Part shown: positions 18,952 to 27,332 of the stretch, one piece after another | Layout of the letters: every line of letters begins with the position of its first letter | How positions within the stretch are numbered: the first letter of the stretch is position 1 | NCBI RefSeq assembly: GCF_947487515.1 | Contig: NZ_CANKWO010000004.1 | Span: 124,001-188,000 of the forward strand | Direction of reading: 5' to 3' | Source of the DNA: an uncultured Litoreibacter sp. | GTDB taxonomy: Bacteria; Pseudomonadota; Alphaproteobacteria; Rhodobacterales; Rhodobacteraceae | DNA: 64,000 nucleotides | Translations under genes and position numbers: made by a program | Notes under the pieces: generated by a model | Seen by the model: the letters and a program-made list of their open reading frames with translations, nothing else | What the model was told of the DNA's origin: nothing | Databases searched by the model: none

Positions 18952-19802
18952 TGCCCTGCCTCCAATTGGTAGAATTTGCAGGCCGTCCCGCCAAAGATGG
19001 CGTCGCGTTCCGAGGGGGAGCGCCCTTCAAGCAATTGGGCCGAGACGCCGCGCCACGCTGCATAGTCACCAACCAAATTCAAGACGGGCCAATCGCTGCC
19101 CCACATAAGGCGGTCCGCCCCGAAGTGGCGAACAACATGGTCAACGACCGGTTGCAACGGGGCCGCGGACCACTCTGGGCCTGCCTCATTTGCGAGGCCC
19201 GAGATTTTGCACCAGACGTTTGGTTGCTCTGCCAGCTGTGCCATGCCGCTGCGCCAAAGATCTCCGGCATCCGCGCCACCAGAGATCACCGGCTTGGCGC
19301 AGTGATCGACCACGATTTGCAAATCGGGCAGGGCGCGCGCGACCTGCGCCATGACCTGCAGATGGCGCGGCTGGATCAACGCGTCCAGTCTCAGACCGCG
19401 GGTGGCCATGGCGGCAAGGTTCACACCTACCGCGGGGGATAAAATCCAGTCGGTCTTTTCGATGTCTTGCAGCGTCAGGCGCAGGCCCTTGAGCTTCGGC
19501 GACGTTTGTAGCCGGTCGAAGACATGCGGGGCGTCTGTGGCCTCCAAATCGACCCAGCCGACGACCCCTTTGATAAAGTCGCAAGTCTCGGCAAGCCCCA
19601 ACAAAAACTCTGTTTCTGCCACGCTGGCCGCCGCCTGCACCACGACGGTGCCAGTGATGCCATGTTTGGCCAAATGAGGGGCGAGGTCCTGTGGCAGGAT
19701 GTCGTGGCGAATGTCGGCGACCTCATCCGTCATCCAGTCATAGTCGCCACGAGAAATTTGCCAAAAATGGTGATGCGCGTCGATTTGGATGGATGTGGGC
19801 AT
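18948..19802 (-). CDS. Amidohydrolase-2 family lactonase (L-fuconolactonase/rhamnonolactonase type)
   Basis: TIM-barrel metal hydrolase of 284 residues. The N-terminal IDAHHHFW (8-14) supplies His ligands, VVDHCAKP a further His, and WGSDWPV the conserved Asp. This subfamily hydrolyses sugar-acid 1,4-lactones such as L-fucono- or L-rhamnonolactone. Context supports that: a divergent aldo/keto reductase could make the lactone, and a kdgK remnant follows with an ATGA overlap. The exact sugar is an inference; 4-sulfomuconolactone or pyrone hydrolysis are other family activities. Confidence 0.85.
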   Translation of the reverse strand: MPTSIQIDAHHHFWQISRGDYDWMTDEVADIRHDILPQDLAPHLAKHGITGTVVVQAAASVAETEFLLGLAETCDFIKGVVGWVDLEATDAPHVFDRLQTSPKLKGLRLTLQDIEKTDWILSPAVGVNLAAMATRGLRLDALIQPRHLQVMAQVARALPDLQIVVDHCAKPVISGGADAGDLWRSGMAQLAEQPNVWCKISGLANEAGPEWSAAPLQPVVDHVVRHFGADRLMWGSDWPVLNLVGDYAAWRGVSAQLLEGRSPSERDAIFGGTACKFYQLEAGQ

Positions 19803-19838
19803 GCGGGGTCCTTTGAAGGCTGGCTTGACCTGTTGTGT

Positions 19839-19858
19839 TTTGTATAATTAAAAACAAA
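19839..19858. promoter_or_regulatory. AT-rich divergent promoter region with TATAAT and TTTGT/ACAAA arms
   Basis: Between the lactonase (minus) and the oxidoreductase (plus) lies an AT-rich spot in otherwise GC-rich DNA. It contains TATAAT at 19843-19848 and flanking TTTGT and ACAAA arms. No -35 at ideal spacing is seen, which suits activator- or repressor-controlled sugar genes. Operator identity is a guess. Confidence 0.35.
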
Positions 19859-19908
19859 TCAGGTAAAGCGACGAAGCTTCCCTTTCGTGCAGCAGAACAG
19901 GACATAGC

Positions 19909-21048
19909 GTGCAGGCCACCCCGATACTTCAGTTCGGCACCAGCCGGTTCCTTCAGGCGCATGCCGATTTATTCGTGTCGCAAGCAATGGCGCAGGGCCA
20001 GAACGTGGGGCCGATCACCGTGGTGCAAAGTTCCGGTGACGCTGCGCGACACAGCCGCCTTGCGGGGTTGGTTGGCTCCTATCCCGTGCGCATTGAAGGA
20101 AGGGCAGACGGCGTAAGCCTCCAAGAGGCGCTACAGGTGAACAGCGTAACCCGCACCCTGTCGACCGCGACTGACTGGCCCGAGGTCTGTCGGGTGTTCG
20201 CGCAGGAGGCGGAGATCGTTTTGTCCAACACCGGCGACAGCGGATACGCGCCGCAAGAGGGCGACGGCGGCGCAGGTTTTGAGCAACATATGTCTTACCC
20301 CGCCAAGCTTACCCTATTGTTGCGCCACCGGTTTGCCCATGGGGCCGCCTCGATCCAGATCATGCCGATGGAGCTGATTGCCGATAATGGCGCCGTCCTG
20401 AAGCGCCGTGTTCTGGACTTGGCGGGGCAGGATGACCCCGCCCTTCGCGCCTATCTTTGCGAGCAGGTCATATGGGTAAATTCGCTGGTTGACCGGATTG
20501 TGTCTCAGCCCTTGGAGCCAGCCGGAGCCGTGGCAGAGCCCTATGCGTTATGGGCGATTGAGGATCAGCCGAACCTCGCCGTTCCTTGCGCGCATCCTGC
20601 GGTTCAGGTTGTCCCATCCTTGGCGCGGATTGAGGCGCTCAAACTCTTCGTGCTGAATCTGGGTCACAGCGTCTTTGCCGACCGGTGGTTGGGCCGGCAA
20701 AAGCAGGGGCAGGGGCAGGAGCAAGGGCAAGCGGATGTCTATGTGCGCCAGTTGATGGAGGATCCGGTCGAAGTCGGCGCGTTGAAGGCCGTCTTGCAAG
20801 ACGAAGTCAGGCCGGCCTTTGTGGCCGCCGGTCTTGAAGCCGAGATCGATCCCTATATCGCCACCACCCTTGAGCGGTTTGCCAACCCCTATTTGGATCA
20901 AAAAATCGCCGACATCGCGCAAAACCACCCTCAAAAGGTTGACCGCAGGATTGCGGCCCTGCTGGAATGGGCCGCACGGCATGGGGACGTCTCAGACAAA
21001 CCGGTTTTGTCGAGCATCGTCGAGCGTCACAAGGATCAAGCGCCATGA
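19909..21048 (+). CDS. Mannitol dehydrogenase-family oxidoreductase (tagaturonate/fructuronate reductase-like)
   Basis: Polyol-specific long-chain dehydrogenase. The N-terminal Rossmann start is LQFGTSRFLQAHADLFV, and the catalytic signature KxxxxNxGHS appears as LKLFVLNLGHSVFAD (about 245-258). At 379 residues it is shorter than UxaB/UxuB (about 480). Likely role: NAD(H)-dependent interconversion of a hexuronate and aldonate. It begins with GTG. A run KQGQGQEQGQ (about 264-273) is encoded by a slippage-prone hexamer repeat. Its stop overlaps the next start (ATGA), so it is coupled to the aldo/keto reductase. Confidence 0.82.
   Translation: MQATPILQFGTSRFLQAHADLFVSQAMAQGQNVGPITVVQSSGDAARHSRLAGLVGSYPVRIEGRADGVSLQEALQVNSVTRTLSTATDWPEVCRVFAQEAEIVLSNTGDSGYAPQEGDGGAGFEQHMSYPAKLTLLLRHRFAHGAASIQIMPMELIADNGAVLKRRVLDLAGQDDPALRAYLCEQVIWVNSLVDRIVSQPLEPAGAVAEPYALWAIEDQPNLAVPCAHPAVQVVPSLARIEALKLFVLNLGHSVFADRWLGRQKQGQGQEQGQADVYVRQLMEDPVEVGALKAVLQDEVRPAFVAAGLEAEIDPYIATTLERFANPYLDQKIADIAQNHPQKVDRRIAALLEWAARHGDVSDKPVLSSIVERHKDQAP
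20698..20731 (+). repeat. CAGGGG-type hexanucleotide repeat inside the oxidoreductase gene
   Basis: About five imperfect 6-base units (CAGGGG, CAGGGG, CAGGAG, CAAGGG) encode alternating Gln-Gly/Glu. The run lies in a loop just after the catalytic helix region. Six-base slippage would stay in frame, so length may differ between strains without destroying the protein. Confidence 0.6.
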
Positions 21049-22022
21049 CGATCGCGACCAAGCCTGTCGGGACGACCGACCTGCGTGTGACCCATCTTTC
21101 CTTGGGGGGCTCCAGCTTTGGCAACATGGGGCAGGTGGTTGACGCAGCTCAGGTCGCGGCGGTGATCGAGCATGCGTGGGCGGCGGGCATTCGCTACTTC
21201 GACACGGCCCCCCATTACGGGCGCGGCCTGTCCGAGCAACGGATAGGCAAGATACTGCGACAGAAATCCAGAGACGATTATGTGCTGTCCTCCAAAGTGG
21301 GGCGGGTGCTTTTTGCGGGGCCACCGATGGAGGAGGCGGATGGCTTCTTGCAGCCCTTGCCGAATGCGGTGCGCTACGACTATTCGGGCGACGGCATCCT
21401 AGAGAGCTTCGAAGGCAGCTGTGACCGCTTGGGGACCTCGCGGATCGACATCGTCTTTGCCCATGATATTGGGGCCTACACCCATGGCGCAGAACAGAAC
21501 CTGCACCATATGGACGATTTTCTGGGCTCCGGCGTCAAAGCACTACGCGATTTGAAGCAGGCAGGCCGGATCGGAGCCTTTGGGCTGGGTGTCAATGAAG
21601 TTCAAGTTTGCATCGATGTGATGAAGCAAGTGCCGCTTGATGTGATTTTATTGGCAGGGCGCCTCACATTGCTGGACCGCGAGGCAGAGGCGGATTTGCT
21701 GGGGTTATGCGCGCAACAACAGACCTCGTTGGTGCTGGGGGGGATTTTGAACTCGGGCATCCTTGCGACAGGGCCTGTCCCATCGGCAAGCTTTGACTAT
21801 GCACCGGCCCCCGAGCACATCTTGCAGCGCGTTGATCTATTGCAAAAACAGGCCGAGTCCGTGGGAATGACGCTGGTTCAGGCGGCCTTGCAATTTGCGG
21901 CACGGCATCCGGCGGCCTGCTCGGTTTTGTTGGGGACGGGGAAATTGCGCTCCTTGAAGCGGAACTTGGAGATTATCGACGCCCCCCTGTCGCCAGAGGC
22001 ACTGGCCTTTGTGACCTCCTGA
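21045..22022 (+). CDS. Aldo/keto reductase (D-threo-aldose/L-fucose dehydrogenase type)
   Basis: NAD(P)-dependent TIM-barrel oxidoreductase of 325 residues. The catalytic tetrad is visible: Asp in YFDTAPHYG, Tyr in the same motif, Lys in LSSKVGR and His in FAHDIG. The subfamily oxidises aldoses such as L-fucose or D-arabinose to lactones, or acts as pyridoxal 4-dehydrogenase. Next to a lactonase-type amidohydrolase, aldose to lactone is the more economical reading. Start ATG overlaps the preceding TGA by four bases. Confidence 0.85.
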   Translation: MTIATKPVGTTDLRVTHLSLGGSSFGNMGQVVDAAQVAAVIEHAWAAGIRYFDTAPHYGRGLSEQRIGKILRQKSRDDYVLSSKVGRVLFAGPPMEEADGFLQPLPNAVRYDYSGDGILESFEGSCDRLGTSRIDIVFAHDIGAYTHGAEQNLHHMDDFLGSGVKALRDLKQAGRIGAFGLGVNEVQVCIDVMKQVPLDVILLAGRLTLLDREAEADLLGLCAQQQTSLVLGGILNSGILATGPVPSASFDYAPAPEHILQRVDLLQKQAESVGMTLVQAALQFAARHPAACSVLLGTGKLRSLKRNLEIIDAPLSPEALAFVTS

Positions 22023-22035
22023 ACTTGTCGCCATA

Positions 22036-22056
22036 TTGGTAAGGAATTGTTACCAA
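22036..22056. promoter_or_regulatory. Perfect 7-bp inverted repeat upstream of glcB
   Basis: TTGGTAA-GGAATTG-TTACCAA lies 14 bases after the aldo/keto reductase stop and about 80 bases before malate synthase. There is no T-run, so it is not a terminator. The TGGT/ACCA core is typical of GntR-family operators. A regulator for glyoxylate assimilation is a reasonable inference. Confidence 0.5.
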
Positions 22057-22137
22057 GCTTGTTGCCTATCGGAAACTTTCTGCCTAAGTAGCGAAGAGTA
22101 CACCTTGGCGCATGTCGCCCGTTGAGAGGGATTTTCG

Positions 22138-24297
22138 ATGACCAATAGCTCCGTTACACGTGTTGAAAAGCATGGGTTGCAAGTAGATAGCCGTCTGGCT
22201 GACTTTGTTGAAACACAGGCCTTGCAGGGGACCGGCGTGCCGGCGGATGACTTCTGGAAGGGGTTTTCCGACGTGGTGCATGAGCTGGGGCCGAAGAACA
22301 GGGCGTTGCTGGAGACCCGCGAGACCCTTCAAGGCCAGATCGACGCGTGGCACCTCGACAGGCGGGGACAGCCCCACGACCACGCGGCCTATAAGGCCTT
22401 CTTGACGAAGATCGGATATCTGCTGCCAGAAGGCGAAGACTTTCAAATCGAGACCGCGAATGTTGACCCAGAGATCGCCTCTGTTCCTGGACCGCAACTG
22501 GTGGTTCCGATCACCAATGCGCGCTATGCGTTGAACGCGGCGAACGCACGCTGGGGCAGCTTGTATGACGGCTTTTACGGCACGGACGCCATGGGGACGC
22601 CTGCTCCTCGGGGAGGTTATGACAAGGGGCGCGGTGCGCGTGTTGTCGCCAAGGCGCGGGTGTTCCTAGACGAGGCCTTCCCGCTGCAAGGCGCCAGCCA
22701 CGCCGACGCGCGGCGCTATCACATCAACGGCGGCGCGCTGTTGGTGGACGACCTTCCGTTGGCCGACCCATCAAAATTCGTGGGATATAAAGGCCCGTCC
22801 AAAGCCCCGCATGCGGTCTTGTTGCGCAACAACGGGCTGCATGTGGAGCTGGTGTTCGACCGGACGCATCCCATAGGCAGTCACGACCAAGCGGGGCTGG
22901 CGGATGTGCGGCTGGAAAGCGCCGTCTCCGCGATTATGGATTGCGAGGATTCCGTGGCCTGCGTGGATGCAGAAGACAAGGTGCAGGCCTATTCCAACTG
23001 GCTGGGTTTGATGCGTGGCAACTTGGAGGAAGCGGTTGAGAAGGGCGGCAAGACCATCACCCGCAGGCTGTCAGACGATCTGACGTTTACCGCCCCCGAT
23101 GGCAAAGAGCTGGTCGTGAAGGGCCGCGCGTTGATGCTGGTGCGCAATGTCGGGCACCTGATGACCAACCCCGCGGTGCTGGACCGCGACGGCCGCGAAG
23201 CCTTTGAGGGCCTGATGGATGCGATGGTCACCACGCTGATTGCAATGCATGATCTGCAAAAGACCGAAGGGCTGCGCAACTCGCATAAAGGCTCTGTCTA
23301 TGTGGTGAAGCCAAAGATGCACGGGCCGCAGGAAGTGGCCTTCGCTGATGAGATATTCACCCGCGTCGAGGCCATTCTGGGCCTGCCTGAGAATACCGTG
23401 AAGCTTGGCATTATGGATGAGGAACGGCGCACCTCGGTGAATCTGAAGCAATGCATCTATGCGGCCAAGTCCCGCGTGGCATTTATCAACACGGGCTTTT
23501 TGGACCGCACGGGCGACGAGATACATACCTCGATGGAGGCCGGACCGTTTTCGCGCAAGGATTTCATCAAGCGCAAGGCGTGGATCGGCGGATACGAGAA
23601 CCGGAATGTCGACATCGGCTTGGAATGTGGCCTGTCGGGGCGGGCGCAGATTGGCAAGGGCATGTGGGCCATGCCCGACCTGATGGGCGCGATGCTGGAG
23701 CAAAAGGGAGAGCATCCGAAATCCGGCGCGAATTGCGCATGGGTTCCATCCCCGACCGCCGCAACCCTGCACGCGCTCCACTACCACAAGGTCGATGTGT
23801 TCAGCGTGCAAGACAAGCTGAAGGCTGGCGGGCGTCGTGCCCATGTCGAGACCATTTTGGACATCCCGTTGGCGACCTACCGGATGTGGTCCGAAGAAGA
23901 AATCATGCGGGAGGTGGAGAACAACGCCCAAGGCATCCTTGGCTATGTGGTGCGTTGGATCGACCAAGGGGTTGGGTGCTCCAAGGTGCCGGATATGAAC
24001 GACGTGGGCTTGATGGAGGACCGTGCGACCTGCCGGATTTCCTCGCAAGCCTTGGCGAATTGGCTGCACCACGAAGTCGTCTCTCGGGAGGCGGTTATGG
24101 GTGCCATGCGCAAAATGGCTGCTGTGGTGGACGCGCAAAATGCCGACGACGCGCACTATGTGCCTATGGCCCCGAACTTCGACGGGATCGCGTTCCAAGC
24201 CTGTTGCGATCTTGTGTTCAAAGGCCGCCTGCAGCCCTCTGGCTACACCGAACCGGTGCTACATGCCCGACGGCTAGAGCGCAAAGCCAGCCAGTAA
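22138..24297 (+). CDS. glcB: Malate synthase G
   Basis: Condenses glyoxylate with acetyl-CoA to malate in the cytoplasm. Length 719 fits isoform G (E. coli 723), well above isoform A. Recognisable blocks include [50 protein letters not shown] and [17 protein letters not shown], which contain the Mg2+- and glyoxylate-binding residues. It is followed 33 bases later by a GlcG-like gene, the same pairing as in glycolate operons. The palindrome at 22036 may control it. No isocitrate lyase is in the window. Confidence 0.97.
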   Translation: MTNSSVTRVEKHGLQVDSRLADFVETQALQGTGVPADDFWKGFSDVVHELGPKNRALLETRETLQGQIDAWHLDRRGQPHDHAAYKAFLTKIGYLLPEGEDFQIETANVDPEIASVPGPQLVVPITNARYALNAANARWGSLYDGFYGTDAMGTPAPRGGYDKGRGARVVAKARVFLDEAFPLQGASHADARRYHINGGALLVDDLPLADPSKFVGYKGPSKAPHAVLLRNNGLHVELVFDRTHPIGSHDQAGLADVRLESAVSAIMDCEDSVACVDAEDKVQAYSNWLGLMRGNLEEAVEKGGKTITRRLSDDLTFTAPDGKELVVKGRALMLVRNVGHLMTNPAVLDRDGREAFEGLMDAMVTTLIAMHDLQKTEGLRNSHKGSVYVVKPKMHGPQEVAFADEIFTRVEAILGLPENTVKLGIMDEERRTSVNLKQCIYAAKSRVAFINTGFLDRTGDEIHTSMEAGPFSRKDFIKRKAWIGGYENRNVDIGLECGLSGRAQIGKGMWAMPDLMGAMLEQKGEHPKSGANCAWVPSPTAATLHALHYHKVDVFSVQDKLKAGGRRAHVETILDIPLATYRMWSEEEIMREVENNAQGILGYVVRWIDQGVGCSKVPDMNDVGLMEDRATCRISSQALANWLHHEVVSREAVMGAMRKMAAVVDAQNADDAHYVPMAPNFDGIAFQACCDLVFKGRLQPSGYTEPVLHARRLERKASQ

Positions 24298-24330
24298 CAT
24301 ACCTTTAAACCTATACTCGGGAGGCCTGAC

Positions 24331-24759
24331 ATGGCTGGAATTTCGTTAAACAAAGCCCGCACCATCGTGCGCAAATCCATCGCCAAAGGACAAGACTTAG
24401 GGTTGAAGCCCTTGTCGGTGGTGGTGTTGGACGCTGGCGGCCATGTGCAGGCGTTTGAGCGCTCGGATGGCGCAGCGCCTGGACGTTTCGACATTGCGCG
24501 CGGCAAGGCCTATGGCGCGGTTATGCTGGGGATGTCCGGATCGGCCCAGATGGCACGCGCCGAGCAGCAGGCATATTTCATGAATGCGGTGAACGGCGTG
24601 TTCGGAGGGGCCGTTGTGCCGGTCCCTGGTGGGGTGCTGCTACGCGACAAAAAGGGCGCGGTCATCGGGGCCGTTGGCGTCACGGGCGACACCTCCGACA
24701 ATGACGCTATCGCCGCTTTGGCAGGGATAGAAGCCGCCGGATTAATCGGCGAAGCCTAG
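24331..24759 (+). CDS. GlcG/HbpS-family protein (DUF336)
   Basis: Small protein of 142 residues with the GlcG/HbpS signatures VVLDAGGHVQAFERSDG, and the C-terminal VPGGVLLRDKKGAVIGAVGVTGDTSDND. Family members bind heme or small ligands and commonly sit in glycolate/glyoxylate operons; a catalytic role is unproven. No signal peptide is present, so it is likely cytoplasmic. CGGGAGG precedes the ATG. It is co-directional with glcB, supporting a shared transcript. Confidence 0.9.
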   Translation: MAGISLNKARTIVRKSIAKGQDLGLKPLSVVVLDAGGHVQAFERSDGAAPGRFDIARGKAYGAVMLGMSGSAQMARAEQQAYFMNAVNGVFGGAVVPVPGGVLLRDKKGAVIGAVGVTGDTSDNDAIAALAGIEAAGLIGEA

Positions 24760-24890
24760 GCTGCCGCGACGGAAGATGCCCAATTTATGAACCATTTAAC
24801 TCCACGCAGGTATTCTGTGCGCCCAGAGCCTATCTATAGGATGGGACTTCGACTAAAAGGTCTGTGCAGACTAGGTGGAGAAGAATGTTT

Positions 24891-25667
24891 ATGGCGCGTC
24901 CGGTTATTGGGATCATTGGAAACTCTCATCTGATCAATGACGAATACCCTGCACATGTGGCGGGAATGATGAATTGTCAGGCGGTTGCGGAAGTTTCCGA
25001 CGCCTTGCCACTGATCATCCCGAGCTGCCCGACACTTGCGGATGTCAACGACCTGTTAGAGACCTGCGACGGCTTTTTGTTCACGGGCGGGCGCCCGAAT
25101 GTTCACCCAGAAGAATACGGGGAGGCCGAGACTGATGCGCATGGGGCCTTTGACCGCTCTCGCGACCGTGTTGCCCTGCCGCTCATTCGTGCCTGCGTCG
25201 AGCGCGGCCAGCCGATCCTAGGGGTGTGTCGCGGATTTCAAGAGGTCAATGTGGCCATGGGCGGAACGCTCTATCCCGAGATCCGCGACTTGCCCGGGCG
25301 CATGAACCACCGCATGCCACCTGATGGCACCTTGGAGGAAAAGTTCGAGCTGCGCCACGCAGTGACCTTCACCGAGAACGGCCCGTTTCACCAGCTAATG
25401 GGGGCACAAGAGGTGATGACCAACACGCTGCATGGCCAAGGGATCAAGCAAGCTGGCGACCGTGTGGTCATTGACGGGCGCGCGCCGGATGGCACGCCGG
25501 AAGCGATATACATTCAAGACGCGCCAGGCTTCAGCCTGTCTGTTCAATGGCATCCGGAGTATCGCGCGGCGCAAGACCCCGTCTCGCGGCCCTTGTTCAA
25601 AGCCTTTGGCGAGGCGGTGCAGGCATGGGCCGCGCAAAAGCGCCCGCAGGCCTTGAAATCGGCCTAG
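24891..25667 (+). CDS. Class I glutamine-amidotransferase-like gamma-glutamyl hydrolase (PuuD type)
   Basis: Cytoplasmic hydrolase of the peptidase C26/PuuD family, which cleaves gamma-glutamyl-GABA in putrescine degradation. The catalytic triad is visible: Cys in GVCRGFQEVNV (about 113), His in VQWHPEY (about 219) and Glu two residues later. Start 24891 puts GGTGGAG at about ten bases; ATG 24885 is also possible. No other puu genes are nearby, so the substrate could be another gamma-glutamyl amide. The stop is shared with the convergent SCP2 gene inside GGCCTAGGCC. Confidence 0.88.
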   Translation: MARPVIGIIGNSHLINDEYPAHVAGMMNCQAVAEVSDALPLIIPSCPTLADVNDLLETCDGFLFTGGRPNVHPEEYGEAETDAHGAFDRSRDRVALPLIRACVERGQPILGVCRGFQEVNVAMGGTLYPEIRDLPGRMNHRMPPDGTLEEKFELRHAVTFTENGPFHQLMGAQEVMTNTLHGQGIKQAGDRVVIDGRAPDGTPEAIYIQDAPGFSLSVQWHPEYRAAQDPVSRPLFKAFGEAVQAWAAQKRPQALKSA

Positions 25668-25954
25668 GCCGTTAGGACTTCGCTGACCTTCAAGGCGCGC
25701 ATTTGATTGCCATCGACCTTTAGTTTTCCGGTCATAACTGCGGTGATGGGGTTTTGTGTGCCGTCCAGAATGGCACGAAACACCGCCTCGGACGCCCTGA
25801 GGGTGACATCGGTCTCGGCGTCTGACTGTACTGCCCCGTCTTGCGACAAAACCACCGATCCTTCCCCCGTGACCACAAGTTTGGCGGTGCCCTTGATGGC
25901 CCCTTTGGCTTTCTCGTGGAGCAGGGTGGTGAGGGCATCTAGGGGCGTAGGCAT
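25664..25954 (-). CDS. SCP2 sterol-binding domain protein
   Basis: A 96-residue protein consisting of one SCP2 domain: FxVxLxxDGAVQ-type strands, DVTLRASEAVFRAILDGTQNPITAVMTGKLKVDGN. This fold binds lipids or acyl-CoA in a hydrophobic tunnel; bacterial roles are poorly defined. GGAG five bases upstream supports start 25954 over ATG 25972. The stop codon overlaps that of the convergent hydrolase by three bases. Confidence 0.88.
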   Translation of the reverse strand: MPTPLDALTTLLHEKAKGAIKGTAKLVVTGEGSVVLSQDGAVQSDAETDVTLRASEAVFRAILDGTQNPITAVMTGKLKVDGNQMRALKVSEVLTA

Positions 25955-26275
25955 GGGGGCTCCGATAAACATTAAGCGAAAGGGTCCCGCTGTTTTGACG
26001 TGCCGCGCCGCCCCAGAGCAAGACAGACGTGGCGTCACCATGCGCCTTGCTGCTCACCCGCTAAATAGTGGGAAAACCAATCAGGAAAGGCCTTGGCTTG
26101 GAACGGGCAAGTTTGAGCACGCCAAAGCTGGCGGCACGTGGGGGCGTGGCAAAACAACCGGTTAGCCGTGAGATATGCGCAGAGCGCATGACGGGAATAC
26201 GTGTTTTGCCAGATGTCATGGCAGTTTGGTTGACCTAAGTTCAAGGCAACACACAGAACATGAAGGACTGTCAAA
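25955..26275. other. Intergenic region with small hairpin
   Basis: No convincing gene on either strand. It holds a short perfect hairpin ATGCGC-AGA-GCGCAT at 26175-26189, about 90 bases before the small gene at 26276; no T-run follows it. A promoter for that gene should lie here, but no consensus stands out. Confidence 0.4.
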
Positions 26276-26434
26276 ATGAAAATCGAAGAAACAACTGCAA
26301 TCGATCTTGTTGCCATCGATCTGGAAGCCCGCCGTTTGCGTGCGCAATATGTCGCTGCGTTTTTCGCATCTGCTCGCACTTGGGTTGCCTCGAAGCTTTC
26401 CACACCGGTTTTGTCCAACACCAAAGCTGCATAA
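26276..26434 (+). CDS. Small DUF1127-like/RSP_7527-like protein (52 aa)
   Basis: A 52-residue protein starting MKIEETTAIDLVAIDLEARR followed by LRAQYVAAFFASARTWVASKL. The EARRLRA...F..A..WV..KL pattern resembles the small Arg-rich DUF1127 and RSP_7527-type proteins common in Rhodobacteraceae, which in relatives influence small-RNA-linked phosphate and stress responses; that function is transferred only loosely. AAGGAC lies upstream. A strong intrinsic terminator at 26476 ends its transcript, which makes it a genuine single-gene unit. Confidence 0.7.
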   Translation: MKIEETTAIDLVAIDLEARRLRAQYVAAFFASARTWVASKLSTPVLSNTKAA

Positions 26435-26475
26435 ACACGCATTTAGGCCGGTTGACGGCCTGATTTGTTTGATTG

Positions 26476-26514
26476 AAATCCCGGTCTCGCCTTCAAAGCG
26501 AACCGGGATTTTCT
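26476..26514 (+). terminator. Rho-independent terminator
   Basis: AAATCCCGGT pairs with ACCGGGATTT, and an inner TCGC pairs with GCGA around the loop CTTCAAA; a T-rich run (TTTTCTCATTTT) follows. It lies 42 bases after the small gene and 86 bases before the lipoprotein gene. Confidence 0.9.
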
Positions 26515-26599
26515 CATTTTGGCCCGATTTCAACGTCAAAACATCCTCAATCTTATGAAAATTGCGCCTATCTATTTGGGCGTTGGAGAGGGTGAGACC

Positions 26600-27274
26600 A
26601 TGAAACTGACCACGAAACTGATCGCCGGACTTGCATTGGCACTGGGACTGAGCGCATGCGCATCGTCCAACCACAGCACTGTTGCAACGACCCGAAACGC
26701 GGCAGATTTGACGCCGGTTGTGACGCCTGAATTGACCATCCGCAGCGCTGAATGGGCCTTGGCTGATGTGCGTGTACGCGTGCCGGGTGATTTGAAGGTC
26801 TCGGAAGCAAACCGGTATTACCCGATCGCAGACATCGTATGGCGCGAAGACCCGTTTGGGGATCGCCACGCGCAGGTTGCCCAGATCATGGATGACGGGT
26901 TGACCCAAGGCTTGAGCCACCTGACCGGTGAGCGTCCGGTCTATTTCGACATCACGGTTAGCCGCTTTCACTCGTTGACCGAAAAGGCCCGCTATTCGGT
27001 CGGTGGGGTGCATAACATTGTCTACACACTTACGGTTGTAGATGCGGCCACCGGTGTTGCCTTGCATGGCCCGATTGAGATGAAAACTGCTTTGAAAGCC
27101 TTCGGCGGTGACCAAGCCTTCGCAGCAGAGCGCCGCGGCGAGACACAAAAGGTCCGCATCCGCAGCCATTTGGCCAGCATTATGCGCCAAGCTTTCAATG
27201 GCGGAAAAGAGATGCGGGTTGTGGCAAAGGCCGCTGTGGCCCCACAAGACGCCTATACCGGCATCACTCAATAA
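26600..27274 (+). CDS. Lipoprotein, probably DUF6778-like
   Basis: A 224-residue lipoprotein: MKLTTKLIAGLALALGLSAC gives a lipobox with Cys at 20. The mature part begins with a Ser/Thr-rich stretch and contains a conserved-looking IRSAEWALADVRVRVPGDLKVSEAN and IVWREDPFGDRHAQV. This pattern fits the Rhodobacterales lipoprotein family DUF6778, but I cannot verify it. Role unknown, probably envelope. GAGAGGGTGAGA precedes the start. It lies behind a terminator and so has its own promoter. Confidence 0.75.
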   Translation: MKLTTKLIAGLALALGLSACASSNHSTVATTRNAADLTPVVTPELTIRSAEWALADVRVRVPGDLKVSEANRYYPIADIVWREDPFGDRHAQVAQIMDDGLTQGLSHLTGERPVYFDITVSRFHSLTEKARYSVGGVHNIVYTLTVVDAATGVALHGPIEMKTALKAFGGDQAFAAERRGETQKVRIRSHLASIMRQAFNGGKEMRVVAKAAVAPQDAYTGITQ

Positions 27275-27332
27275 GAGTTTCGCCACCAAAGACGGGCTTT
27301 CGCCCAATGTGAATACCGATTAAGGGAGGGAT

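Noticed and set aside
23071-24198. Antisense frame of 375 residues over glcB
   Set aside because: Shadow of malate synthase G; no start context.
26216-27307. 363-residue minus-strand frame
   Set aside because: It runs through a terminator and opposite two better-supported genes; no domain and no ribosome site.
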